Below are positions 24,450-32,599 of a DNA stretch of 37,235 nucleotides, in pieces. The position numbers and the translations under genes are program-made. Under the pieces are notes generated by a model that saw only the letters and a program-made list of their open reading frames with translations, was not told where the DNA came from and did not search any database. Numbering within the stretch: position 1 is the first letter of the stretch; every line of letters starts with the position of its first letter. The stretch comes from JBBDIO01 sp040880365 (GTDB taxonomy: Bacteria > Chloroflexota > Anaerolineae > Caldilineales > Caldilineaceae), in assembly GCA_040880365.1 (NCBI GenBank), contig JBBDIO010000104.1, forward strand, positions 1-37,235, given 5' to 3'.

Positions 24450-25679
24450 TTATGCCAAAAGTGCGCGCACTTCGCGCTGATAGGGCAGCGTTGTCACCTC
24501 GACCCGGTCGGCGTGCATCACACAGTTGACCTCACTGCGGATGCCCAGCCCTTTGGCCGTGCCGCTGCCGTCAAAATCCAGTTCGGGCAGATAGATACCC
24601 GGCTCCACCGTGAACATAAGCCCCGGCAAAAGCGCGCGCCGATCCTGGGTTTCCAGATTATCCAGATTCACCCCCAGATAATGGCCGGTCGGGCCAAGAC
24701 TGTGCCCGGTGCGGTGGATAAACTGGGGACCGTAGCCTGCGCGCGTAATCACGTCGCGGCTCACATCATCCACTTCATAGCCATAGACCCCCGCGCCTGC
24801 GTCGAGCCGGCTTTGGATAAAGGCCACCGCGGCATCGCGCGCGCCCGCCACCACATCAAACACCTGGCGCACCGCGGGCGGCGTTTCGGTGCCGCAATAG
24901 GCCGTCCAGGTGATATCGGCAAAGCAATCGTCCGGCCGATTCTGCTCGCGCGACCAGAGATCAATCAGCACCACATCTCCCCGCCGGATGGGCGCGAAAC
25001 GCTGCGCCGTGGGGTGATAGTGGGGATCCGCCGCGTTGGCGTTCACCGCCACAATCGCTTCCATCGGCTCCATATTGGCCTGGGCCAGCCGCCCGGAAAT
25101 GAACTCCTGCACCTGCCGTTCAGTAATCACACGCTGGGCGCGCAGTTCGGTAGCCAGATAGCCAAATGCCGCGTCCATAATCTCCAGCACCACCGCCGCG
25201 GCCCGGCGATGGCTCGCCAGTTGATCCGGCGTGAGCACGGCCAACGCCAGTTGCGCCAGATCGGCGCTGGTCACAATCTCTGCGCCGGTGATGCGCTCGA
25301 TCCACTCCTTGGCCCCGGCATCGAGCCGGCTGACAAAGGGCACTGCGTTTTGCGGGCTATATTCCATAGCAATGCGCAGGCGCGCGCCCTGGGATTTGCC
25401 CAGCAGCGCAGGCAACATTTCTTCTACATCGCGCCAGGAGACATAGCGCGTCTGCGGGCCTTGCAGATGCGCCGGTAAATCCTGAAACATAGCTCCCTCA
25501 ATGGCCTGGATCAGCCAGTGGGGTTCGCCGTGCGCCGGAATCCACAAAAACCAGCGGCGCGAACCACCGTGCGGCAGCCCTGCCACGGCAATCGCAATGG
25601 GGTTTAGCTCGCGAAAGTTATAGAGCAGCCAGCCATCCAAATCGTGCTCGCGCAAATAACTTTGGATCGCGTCTAACAT
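24450..25679 (-). CDS. M24-family metallopeptidase (Xaa-Pro aminopeptidase/creatinase fold)
   Basis: Pita-bread-fold enzyme of 409 residues. A creatinase-type N-terminal domain covers about residues 1-145; the catalytic domain keeps all five metal ligands: Asp240 (VLIDLW), Asp255 (FADITW), His326 (RTGHSLG), Glu359 (TVEPGIYLPE) and Glu383 (IRSEVN). Many M24 proteins are aminopeptidases acting on Xaa-Pro, but the family also includes creatinase, ectoine hydrolase and DddP, which are not peptidases. A place between lactonase and amidohydrolase genes suggests a small amide or ester rather than general protein turnover (inference). The ATG at 25677-25679 has no strong ribosome site visible. An inverted repeat lies just upstream at 25757-25795. 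Confidence 0.9.
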   Translation of the reverse strand: MLDAIQSYLREHDLDGWLLYNFRELNPIAIAVAGLPHGGSRRWFLWIPAHGEPHWLIQAIEGAMFQDLPAHLQGPQTRYVSWRDVEEMLPALLGKSQGARLRIAMEYSPQNAVPFVSRLDAGAKEWIERITGAEIVTSADLAQLALAVLTPDQLASHRRAAAVVLEIMDAAFGYLATELRAQRVITERQVQEFISGRLAQANMEPMEAIVAVNANAADPHYHPTAQRFAPIRRGDVVLIDLWSREQNRPDDCFADITWTAYCGTETPPAVRQVFDVVAGARDAAVAFIQSRLDAGAGVYGYEVDDVSRDVITRAGYGPQFIHRTGHSLGPTGHYLGVNLDNLETQDRRALLPGLMFTVEPGIYLPELDFDGSGTAKGLGIRSEVNCVMHADRVEVTTLPYQREVRALLA

Positions 25680-25756
25680 AGGTGCAGGGCCTTTCGGCAG
25701 ATGGATGCAGATGCCTTGAATTGCAATGGGTGGAGATGATTCTATTATGGGCGCGG

Positions 25757-25795
25757 GCCTTGCATTTCGACAAATGCCAAGCCAAATGCAAAGCC
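25757..25795. promoter_or_regulatory. Intercistronic inverted repeat between amidohydrolase and M24 genes
   Basis: Perfect eight-base arms TTGCATTT (25760-25767) and AAATGCAA (25784-25791) are extended by GGCC/GCC after a one-base bulge. There is no T-run on the minus strand, so a stability or partial-attenuation role is more likely than full termination. Confidence 0.55.
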
Positions 25796-25796
25796 G

Positions 25797-26654
25797 CTAG
25801 GCAGCCGGGCTTGCCACGCGATAAAAAGCCTGGGCATTGCCGCCAAAAACCGCCGCGCGCTCGTCGGGCGAAAGATCCACCGCCAGCGCATCCATCACGC
25901 CAAACGCCTCCACATAACTGCCGCCCAGCAATTCCACCGGCCAGTTGCTGCCCCACGCCAAACGCGTCGGACCAAAATGCTCCAGCAGAAAATTGGTATA
26001 AGGGCGCAACCGTTCCAGCTGTGAATCGGGATAGGAATAGAGCAGCAGCGACGAGTATTTCACCATGATATTGGGGTGCTGGACCAGTGGTTCCAGCGCA
26101 GCCGCCCACGCCGCGAACCCGTCTTCACGAATCGGCGGATGGGCGCAGTGATTCAGCATGATGCCCAGATCGGGATAGGCCGCGGCCAATTCGGCAACCG
26201 CGGCGAAGGTTTCATAGCCCAGCAGCAGATCCAGCCGCAACTCGCGCCGGTTCAGCGCATCCAGGCCGCGCCGGGTAGCGGCATTGGTCAACCATTGGTC
26301 GGGCGCGCCTGCAGGACTGGTGCGCACGCCTACAAAATAGGCGCTTTCCGCATAGGCATCGAACCATTCCGCCAAATCATCCTGCTCCAGGCTACAGCCC
26401 GCCACCACCGCGCCGATATACTCATACTCCGCGGCCAGTTCCAGCCACCACAGATTCATCTCATGGCTGTCGCGCGCAGCTTCCACGATCACGCCATAAT
26501 TTACACTGCACGCGTCGAAATGGGGCTTCACATCTTCGGGCAGATAATTGCGATAGAGCAGCGGCTTATCTTCGATCCACCCTGTGCGCGGATACGTTGC
26601 CAGATCCCAGAAATGCAAATGCGTATCAATTACCGGTATCATCGAATCTGTCAT
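25797..26654 (-). CDS. Amidohydrolase_2 family protein (COG3618, sugar-lactonase-like)
   Basis: TIM-barrel metal hydrolase related to L-rhamnono- and L-fucono-lactonases and to LigI. The opening motif VIDTHLHFWD (His12 and His14) is typical of COG3618, NHCAHP carries His169 and His172, and the final strand reads GSNWPV with Asn237 where many members have the catalytic Asp (GSDWPV); Asn variants occur in the family. I set the start at the ATG 26652-26654: AAGG is six bases upstream, and the stop of the upstream gene (TGA) lies one base before it. A longer frame to 26696 would overlap that gene by 41 bases. The enzyme probably opens a sugar lactone to its acid. The role is inferred from family and neighbours. 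Confidence 0.86.
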   Translation of the reverse strand: MTDSMIPVIDTHLHFWDLATYPRTGWIEDKPLLYRNYLPEDVKPHFDACSVNYGVIVEAARDSHEMNLWWLELAAEYEYIGAVVAGCSLEQDDLAEWFDAYAESAYFVGVRTSPAGAPDQWLTNAATRRGLDALNRRELRLDLLLGYETFAAVAELAAAYPDLGIMLNHCAHPPIREDGFAAWAAALEPLVQHPNIMVKYSSLLLYSYPDSQLERLRPYTNFLLEHFGPTRLAWGSNWPVELLGGSYVEAFGVMDALAVDLSPDERAAVFGGNAQAFYRVASPAA

Positions 26655-26655
26655 C

Positions 26656-28602
26656 TCAACCTTCCGCGCCGGCGGGCGTATAAAACGGCGTGGCATAAGA
26701 CGGTGTGTTCACAAAGCGCGCCATTTCAAAATCCAGCAAAATCTCGGTTGCCGGTGGCAATTCCACCTGCACATAGCGGTCGTCAATCTCCAGTGTACGC
26801 GGTTCCAGCTCCAGGGGTGGCGCGGTATAGCTTTTCTGCGAGCCGGGATATTCGCTGATGCGCGCTTCGTAGCGGGCGCGCACAAACTGGTGTTCGCCAA
26901 AGCCCCCCGCCTGGATAATCACGGTGCGCGTTGCCTGTCCGCTCAGGTTCACCAATCGCAAAACAGTGCGTGTATCTTCCAGCGTTTCCACCAGCGCCGC
27001 CACATCCTGGGGCAGGCCGGGGCGTTGTTGATCCGCATCGTAGTAGCGCACGCGACAATAGAGCAGCCCGCCGTTGTAGATAATCTGGGGCGCGCCCAGC
27101 GTCAACTGCACCAGGGCTTCGGTGACGACGGGGTTATGCTCCTGCCAGTGATGGATGTTCACCTGGGTCAAATCCGCCTCATCCTGGGCAATGAGCGCCA
27201 GCCGCCGATAGACCATGCCAATCGAGGTGCGCAGCATGAGTTCGGGATATTCGGGAAATTCCCCATCAATATAGCGCAGCCAGGGTCGCTCGCGACCGCT
27301 GTCCTCTTTGGTGCGCGCTGCGCCTACCTTGCGCCAGTCGAAGGGTTCCCGGCTGCGCAGCGTTTCCAGCCGATCCCAATCCTCATCGGCCATCGAAATA
27401 TTCCACACCGCGGTGGGATAGACGGGCGAAAGCGGCTGATAGTCGAACCAGCCCGAATCGCCATAGCGATAGGGCGCGACAAAGGTGACGGGATCTTCAT
27501 TTTCATCATCCAGCGCGCCCGCCCAATGGTGTCCCAGGCTCATTTCCAGATCGCGCACATTGCGCATCGCGCCGCGTTCGGCAATCGCATCATACTGGCT
27601 GCGTGGCAGATTTAGATAGTCCGCTTCGCCTGTGACCAAAAACGCGTTGCAGGCCGCCACCGTCGCGGCCATGCCAATGTTGTAATAGCCGTGAGGCCAT
27701 GTCCAGCCATACAGACCGCCATACCACTTGCCCTCTGTATATTCGCCCACCTGTCCCGAAAGCCCCACATTATCGGGCAACAGGCCGTCGTTGGCCGCGG
27801 CGCGCGCGCGCCACGCATCCACATATTCACACACCCAGTCGCAATATTTGCCCTCGCCGGTCATGAGATAGGCATTGGTCGCCAGGCTGGTCACAATCAG
27901 ATTGGTCGCGGCGTCGCCCTTGCCCATGCGCGCGTCCATCACCTCGCCCATGCGCCGGGCCTTTTCCGAGTCCTTCAGGTCATCATAGTGATCGACCCCC
28001 TCCACATCTTCATAGGGCAACCCATAGACCCGCATCCCCGCGGCCCAGCCATAGCTCGGCGGCTCATTATCCGACCAGCCCCAGCGCGGCCCGCCGCTGC
28101 CGTTGTGCGAGGCGCGGATGATTTTGTGTTCGGGATCATAGTTGGGCGCATCGGGGTCCTCATTCAGATACAGGCCCGCAAAGCGCTGCGCACGCGCCCG
28201 ATTTTTGGCATTCGCCGGATCGGCCATACACAGAAAATAGAAATAGATATAGCTTTCGCCCTGATGAAACTGATCGTAGCCGATTTCATATTCCTTGTGG
28301 ACCAGCCCCAGATCGGTCAGCTGCTCGGTGATGGCATCCCACTGACGTTGGCCCATATCCAGCAGATGCCGCCCGCCGCCCAGCATATAGAGCAACGGCC
28401 AGTTGTAGGAACTCTCATAAAAATCGTCGGCCCCATCGCGCGTCGCGTGATAGGTATCGCGCCAGATAAGCTGACCATTCGGCCTGGTATAGCGCGCCAA
28501 AAATGGTTGAACGGCCTCATCCATCAGGTCGAAAAGGTGGCGTTCCAATACCGCCCACGTAGGCGGCAGAGTACACGGGACAGATGCTCGAATGGTTTTC
28601 AT
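26656..28602 (-). CDS. Uncharacterised glycosidase-like protein (predicted alpha/alpha-barrel)
   Basis: I do not recognise a named family. With the ATG at 28600-28602 the product has 648 residues; an open frame continues 39 codons upstream, but that part is Pro/Arg-rich and looks non-coding. No signal peptide, so probably cytoplasmic. Repeated Trp/Tyr-rich helical segments with acidic residues (RDGADDFYESSYNWPLLYMLGG, YEIGYDQFHQGESYIYFYF, SGGPRWGWSDNEPPSYGWAAGMRVYG, GGLYGWTWPHGYYNIGMAA) suggest an (alpha/alpha)6 barrel, as in unsaturated glucuronyl hydrolases and GH105/GH88-type enzymes. A beta-rich C-terminal region of about 120 residues follows. It is the first enzyme gene after the CUT1 importer and ends one base before the amidohydrolase start, so it may cleave the imported oligosaccharide (inference). 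Confidence 0.75.
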   Translation of the reverse strand: MKTIRASVPCTLPPTWAVLERHLFDLMDEAVQPFLARYTRPNGQLIWRDTYHATRDGADDFYESSYNWPLLYMLGGGRHLLDMGQRQWDAITEQLTDLGLVHKEYEIGYDQFHQGESYIYFYFLCMADPANAKNRARAQRFAGLYLNEDPDAPNYDPEHKIIRASHNGSGGPRWGWSDNEPPSYGWAAGMRVYGLPYEDVEGVDHYDDLKDSEKARRMGEVMDARMGKGDAATNLIVTSLATNAYLMTGEGKYCDWVCEYVDAWRARAAANDGLLPDNVGLSGQVGEYTEGKWYGGLYGWTWPHGYYNIGMAATVAACNAFLVTGEADYLNLPRSQYDAIAERGAMRNVRDLEMSLGHHWAGALDDENEDPVTFVAPYRYGDSGWFDYQPLSPVYPTAVWNISMADEDWDRLETLRSREPFDWRKVGAARTKEDSGRERPWLRYIDGEFPEYPELMLRTSIGMVYRRLALIAQDEADLTQVNIHHWQEHNPVVTEALVQLTLGAPQIIYNGGLLYCRVRYYDADQQRPGLPQDVAALVETLEDTRTVLRLVNLSGQATRTVIIQAGGFGEHQFVRARYEARISEYPGSQKSYTAPPLELEPRTLEIDDRYVQVELPPATEILLDFEMARFVNTPSYATPFYTPAGAEG

Positions 28603-28796
28603 GGGTATCTTTTCACAGGTGGAGATGGTGGATCGAATCGGTTTGGGGCGTGAACGCACTGGCGGTGGGCAAGTATGCACAGGTGACTTCCCCCAGGGAA
28701 CAAGTAATCCGGGGGGCATGTCACCCGTTCCCGTCTAGCGAACTACGGTTAGATACACCGCGCCGGGCCTGGAACTTAGTGCCCTAGCGATTTGCC
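28603..28796. other. Spacer between CUT1 binding-protein gene and enzyme genes, with hairpin and tandem duplication
   Basis: The spacer holds a hairpin at 28682-28725 (GGTGAC/GTCACC, an internal loop, then CCCCC/GGGGG) without a T-run, and a 13-base tandem duplication GCCCTAGCGATTT at 28781-28793 and 28794-28806. The second copy spans the binding-protein stop codon (28797-28799). The hairpin could lower transcription from transporter into enzyme genes. I see no clear promoter. Confidence 0.6.
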
Positions 28797-30341
28797 CTAG
28801 CGATTTTCGGCCCAGGCGTTGATCTGGCTTTGTACTTCGTCGATGATGGTCTGGGCGCCCGCGGCATTCAGCCGTTCCAGCATATCGGGGGCGGCTTCGT
28901 CATAGGCGACCCAGCCAAAGGAAATCGGCTGATTGGCCTCGTCCAGCACTGCGGTGACCTGGGCGATCTCGGTGCGGATGGGTTCCCGATCCACCACGAA
29001 GCCCAACGCCTGCGACGGATAGGCCGTGTTATTCATTTCCAGCGTAGCTTCCCATGCGCCCACCTGCGCGGCGCTGCGATAATAGGCGTTAAACTGATTG
29101 CCATACATCCAGTCGGTGTTAGGCTCATAGCCCGATTGACCCGACTCCACGCCTTCGGGGAAAGTGATGACCTGGGTGTCTTTATCTTCCCACACCCAAT
29201 GCTCACCTTCGATGCCACGCGAAAGCAGATTGTAGACTTCCACATCGGTGTTGAACAGTTCCAACACCTGCATGGCGGCTTCGGGATTCTGCGAGGTTGT
29301 GCAGATGGCGTTCAGGGTTGCCGTCGCGCCCGCAGTATCCAGAATCAGGGGATCCGTGAGGTTCTTGCTTTCAAATTCCCAGCCCACCGCGGCCTGCATT
29401 TCCACATCGTTGCCCGGCTTTTCCACATGATAGCCCATGCCAAACAGACCCGCCCGGAACTGGGCACGCGCCTCATCGGCTGCCGGCGGATCCAACGGGA
29501 AGAAACCAGCATCGACCCACCGCTTGGTCAGGTCTACGGCCTCCTTATATTCGGGCGTTTCCAGCAGATTCACCACCGTCAGGCCTTCGTCGGCGGCCCG
29601 GATGCCGATAAAACGAATGCCATCATCCAGGGGATCATAGCCATGGTACTGAGGTCGCCAGAGCGTCGCGCCGGGGCTGGCGGCATAGACAGGGGTAATG
29701 CCTTCGCCATCGCGCACAGCTTCCAGAAACGGCTCCATATCTTCCCAGCGTTCCACACCGTCCAGGCTGAAATCATATTTTTCCAGCAGATCGGTGCGCA
29801 CATGCACACCCCAGGGCTTGGGGAAGATCTGCTGGTTGATCACACCATAGATCACGCCGTTGATGCGCGCGGCATCCCAGGTGCTGGGCGGCATACTGGC
29901 CCACAGACCGGGTGCATGTTCCACCAGCAAATCGTCCAGCGGCACCAGCGCGCCGTTCGCCACATTATTGGTATAGCTATTGGTCCACGGCGCAGTGAAG
30001 ATCACATCACACGCTTCGCCCGCGGCCAGACGCAATTGCATCCGGTCGTTGTACGCGCCAAAGTCGATGGGTTCCAGCGTCAACTGCACGCCGATGCGCT
30101 CGTTGAAAATTTCGTTCATGGCATCCTGCACCATTTGCAAATCGCGCGGCACGCCATTGGCGGCATAGGTGTAGGTGATGGGGATCAAACCTACCGGCGC
30201 GTCGGCAGCCGGGGCCGGGGCCGCGCTTTCGCCGTCCGATTGTGCGGGCGCGCTGGGCGCAGCCGGCGCGGCACAGCCCGCCACCAGCGCAATCAGCAAC
30301 ATCACATGGAGTGCAACAAGCCGTCTTCGCCACTTCAACAT
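28797..30341 (-). CDS. ABC transporter substrate-binding lipoprotein, family 1 with DUF3502-like C-terminus (LplA/YtcQ-like)
   Basis: Extracellular sugar-binding lipoprotein of 514 residues. The signal peptide (MLKWRRR, hydrophobic core, LVAGC) places lipidated Cys23 before a linker rich in Ala, Pro and Ser. The body resembles LplA/YtcQ proteins that bind complex oligosaccharides: an N-terminal NEIFNERIGVQLTLEPIDFG region, GALVPLDDLLVEHAPGLW, and a C-terminal DUF3502-like end (FGWVAYDEAAPDMLERLNAAG...IIDEVQSQINAWAENR). The ATG at 30339-30341 has an ideal AAAGGAG; the open frame continues 52 codons upstream, but that part lacks family similarity. It is the third gene of the importer, after its two permeases. 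Confidence 0.92.
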   Translation of the reverse strand: MLKWRRRLVALHVMLLIALVAGCAAPAAPSAPAQSDGESAAPAPAADAPVGLIPITYTYAANGVPRDLQMVQDAMNEIFNERIGVQLTLEPIDFGAYNDRMQLRLAAGEACDVIFTAPWTNSYTNNVANGALVPLDDLLVEHAPGLWASMPPSTWDAARINGVIYGVINQQIFPKPWGVHVRTDLLEKYDFSLDGVERWEDMEPFLEAVRDGEGITPVYAASPGATLWRPQYHGYDPLDDGIRFIGIRAADEGLTVVNLLETPEYKEAVDLTKRWVDAGFFPLDPPAADEARAQFRAGLFGMGYHVEKPGNDVEMQAAVGWEFESKNLTDPLILDTAGATATLNAICTTSQNPEAAMQVLELFNTDVEVYNLLSRGIEGEHWVWEDKDTQVITFPEGVESGQSGYEPNTDWMYGNQFNAYYRSAAQVGAWEATLEMNNTAYPSQALGFVVDREPIRTEIAQVTAVLDEANQPISFGWVAYDEAAPDMLERLNAAGAQTIIDEVQSQINAWAENR

Positions 30342-30524
30342 TCGATTTCTCCTTTGGTCAAACGCAAAATTCATAAAATTCGTTGGTGATCTCGCACAAG
30401 TCCAGCACCGACCACAGCCAGCCGGCAAATGGGAGCGGCGGCCCGGTCGGATTCGTACCCAGATTTGAACGGCCTGCCACTTCACAGTGATACACATGTG
30501 ACATACTTGCGCCTGGCCTGCAAG

Positions 30525-31436
30525 CTACCCCTTCAGCCCGCCAATGGTGATGCCGCGCACAAAATATTTTTGCAACATGAGAAAAGTAAAGAGCGCGGGG
30601 CCAAATGCCAGGACCGCCATTGCCATGCGCGCCGATTGTGCAGGGATGGGCATACCCGTAGTTTGGGGATTCGACGCCATAAAGTTGATATTTGCCATGA
30701 GCACATAGAGCAGATATTGAAGCGGATAGAGGGTGTGATCGTTGATAAAAAGCAATGCCAGAAACCAGTCGTTCCAGTATCGCAACACGAAGAACAGTCC
30801 GATAGTCGCCAGAACAGGTTTAGAAAGCGGCAACACCATCTGAAAGAAAATGCGCCATTCGCCCGCGCCGTCGATGCGCGCAGCGTCCAGCAAATCGACC
30901 GGCAACTGAGAAAATGATGTGCGCAGGATCAACACATACCACGCCGTCACCATATAGGGCAGAATCAACGCCAGCATGTTGTCGCGCAGCCCCAGATAGC
31001 GGGTCATGAGAATATAGAACGGCACCATGCCGCCGCTGAACAACAGCGTGAAAAAGACATAGAATGATAGCGGCTTGCGCAAGCGATAGTCGGTGCGCGA
31101 AAGGGGATAGGCCACCATAGAACAGAGCAGCAGCCCGCCCAGCGTGCCCGCAGCTGTGACTCCGGCTGTCACCCCATAGGCCCGCAGAATCTGCGCCGGT
31201 TCCTGCAAAATATAGGTATAGGCAAATGTGGTGAACCCCACCGGCCACAGCCGATAGCCATTCACCGCAATCTCGCGCTCATCCGAAAGCGAAACCGCGA
31301 CCACCAGCATCATAGGCACGACACAGAGTATGCCGATAATTGCGAGTATGATATGCGCGCCAATTTTCACCGGGTCGCGCGGCGCACGCGTCACCACGGT
31401 CGCCTTGCTCACGTTGCGGGTTTCTACCAACGCCAT
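30525..31436 (-). CDS. Carbohydrate ABC transporter permease, LplC/YtcP-like (CUT1)
   Basis: Inner-membrane permease with six membrane segments. The start is typical (helix IGAHIILAIIGILCVVPMMLVVAVSLSDE), and the EAA motif DAARIDGAGEWRIFFQMVLPLSKP contacts a shared ATPase. The C-terminus MLQKYFVRGITIGGLKG is the classic LplC/MalG-type ending. AAAGGAG lies eight bases before the ATG at 31434-31436. Its partner permease lies 95 bases upstream. No dedicated ATPase gene is in the cluster, so a multi-purpose MsmK/MsmX-like ATPase encoded elsewhere is expected. Confidence 0.94.
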   Translation of the reverse strand: MALVETRNVSKATVVTRAPRDPVKIGAHIILAIIGILCVVPMMLVVAVSLSDEREIAVNGYRLWPVGFTTFAYTYILQEPAQILRAYGVTAGVTAAGTLGGLLLCSMVAYPLSRTDYRLRKPLSFYVFFTLLFSGGMVPFYILMTRYLGLRDNMLALILPYMVTAWYVLILRTSFSQLPVDLLDAARIDGAGEWRIFFQMVLPLSKPVLATIGLFFVLRYWNDWFLALLFINDHTLYPLQYLLYVLMANINFMASNPQTTGMPIPAQSARMAMAVLAFGPALFTFLMLQKYFVRGITIGGLKG

Positions 31437-31446
31437 GCGCCCACTC

Positions 31447-31466
31447 CTTTATGCTTCTTTATGCTT
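31447..31466. repeat. 10-bp tandem duplication upstream of the LplC-like ribosome site
   Basis: CTTTATGCTT occurs twice in a row, next to and overlapping the ribosome-binding site of the permease gene on the minus strand (copies read AAGCATAAAG, and the proximal one supplies part of AAAGGAG). A looser 15-base repeat (TTCCGTCSGWAAT) follows at about 31479-31508. Confidence 0.65.
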
Positions 31467-31531
31467 CCATCCGCGATACTTCCGTCGGTAATTTTCCGTC
31501 CGAATTACATCCGTGCGTACACACCCGATAC

Positions 31532-32524
31532 TCAATAGAGCGAATAATCGCGGTTGATACGCTGCACCAGCCAATTGGCAAACACCACCAGCACAAAGCC
31601 GACAATAGATTGATAGAAACCGGCCGCGGCGGCCATGCTGATATTGCCTAGCTGAGTCAGCGAGCGATAGACAAAGGTGTCGATGACATCAGTGGTGCTA
31701 TAGAGCAGCGGATTGTCGCGCGGGACAAAGTAGAAAAGCCCAAAATCGGCATTGAAGATGCGCCCAATCGCCAGCAAAACCAGAATAATAATGATGGGCA
31801 GCAACAGCGGCAGCGTGATATAGCGTATCTGTTGCCACTTGCCCGCGCCGTCGATCTTGGCCGCCTCGAAATAGGCGGGATCGATGCCCAGAATCCCCGC
31901 CAGATAGATGATGCTGCCAAACCCCACACTGTTCCACAAATGGGCCAGCACCAGGATTCCCGGCCAGTGTTCGGGCGCGCGATACCACGCCACCGGCTCC
32001 CAGCCCAGCGCGTCAAATACCTGGTTGGCAATGCCCGTATTGCCATTGAGGAAGCCAAAGACAAAGTAGCTGACAATCACCCACGAAATAAAGTAGGGGA
32101 AAAAGAGCATGGTCTGATAATACTTGCTCATGCGGCTGGTGTAGATTTCATTCATGAGGATGGCAATCGCCAGCGACGCCACGGTGCCCGTCACAATAAA
32201 CAGGCTGTTCATCCCCAGCGTATTGCGCGTGATGCGCCAGGCAGTATCCGTGCCGAAGAGGAACTGAAAATTATCGAACCCCACCCACGCACTGCCCAGA
32301 ATGCCATCGGCAAAGCGATAGTCCTTAAACGCAATCACCAACCCGATCATGGGCAAATACGCAAACACCAACAGGAAGATTAGCCCCGGCAATGCCATCA
32401 GGGTCAGGCTGAGAGTGGTCTGGCGTTCGCGCTGGCTGCCCAGCCAGTGCGAGCGCGGCTTGCGCACCGGGATGGGCACAGGCACAGGTGCGCCAGAAAG
32501 CTGGGATGCAGGGAGTTGAGACAT
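31532..32524 (-). CDS. Carbohydrate ABC transporter permease, LplB/YteP-like (CUT1)
   Basis: Inner-membrane permease that pairs with the LplC-like subunit, about 330 residues with six to seven membrane segments. The first helix is TLSLTLMALPGLIFLLVFAYLPMIGLVIAFKDY, with the LplB hallmark FKDYRF; the EAA loop is EAAKIDGAGKWQQIRYITLPLLLP; the C-terminus ends LVQRINRDYSLY, as usual in this family (YSLF/Y). I prefer the ATG at 32522-32524 (GAGG upstream) over the open frame to 32569. It is the first gene of the CUT1 unit, 75 bases after the family-5 importer permease. Confidence 0.93.
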   Translation of the reverse strand: MSQLPASQLSGAPVPVPIPVRKPRSHWLGSQRERQTTLSLTLMALPGLIFLLVFAYLPMIGLVIAFKDYRFADGILGSAWVGFDNFQFLFGTDTAWRITRNTLGMNSLFIVTGTVASLAIAILMNEIYTSRMSKYYQTMLFFPYFISWVIVSYFVFGFLNGNTGIANQVFDALGWEPVAWYRAPEHWPGILVLAHLWNSVGFGSIIYLAGILGIDPAYFEAAKIDGAGKWQQIRYITLPLLLPIIIILVLLAIGRIFNADFGLFYFVPRDNPLLYSTTDVIDTFVYRSLTQLGNISMAAAAGFYQSIVGFVLVVFANWLVQRINRDYSLY

Positions 32525-32599
32525 GGTTTCAAACCTCGTTACATGTGACTTCGTTACATGCAGATACATTGCGCAGGGCAGCCGGTCACACCAGTCGCC

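Noticed and set aside
26652..26696. Longer start for the COG3618 amidohydrolase
   Set aside because: It would overlap the upstream gene by 41 bases and adds Arg-rich residues; the ATG at 26654 has a proper ribosome site and one-base spacing from the upstream stop.
28603..28719. Upstream extension of the glycosidase-like protein (39 codons)
   Set aside because: Pro/Arg-rich, runs through a hairpin and has no signal-peptide character; the internal ATG at 28602 is more plausible.
30420..30490. tRNA-like string (minus-strand GTTCAAATC and GAATCC near a GC-rich stretch) upstream of the CUT1 binding protein
   Set aside because: No acceptor, D-arm or anticodon-arm pairing can be built around it.
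30342..30497. Upstream extension of the LplA/YtcQ-like binding protein
   Set aside because: A normal lipoprotein signal starts at the internal ATG (30341) with an ideal AAAGGAG, so the extension is not translated in the main product.
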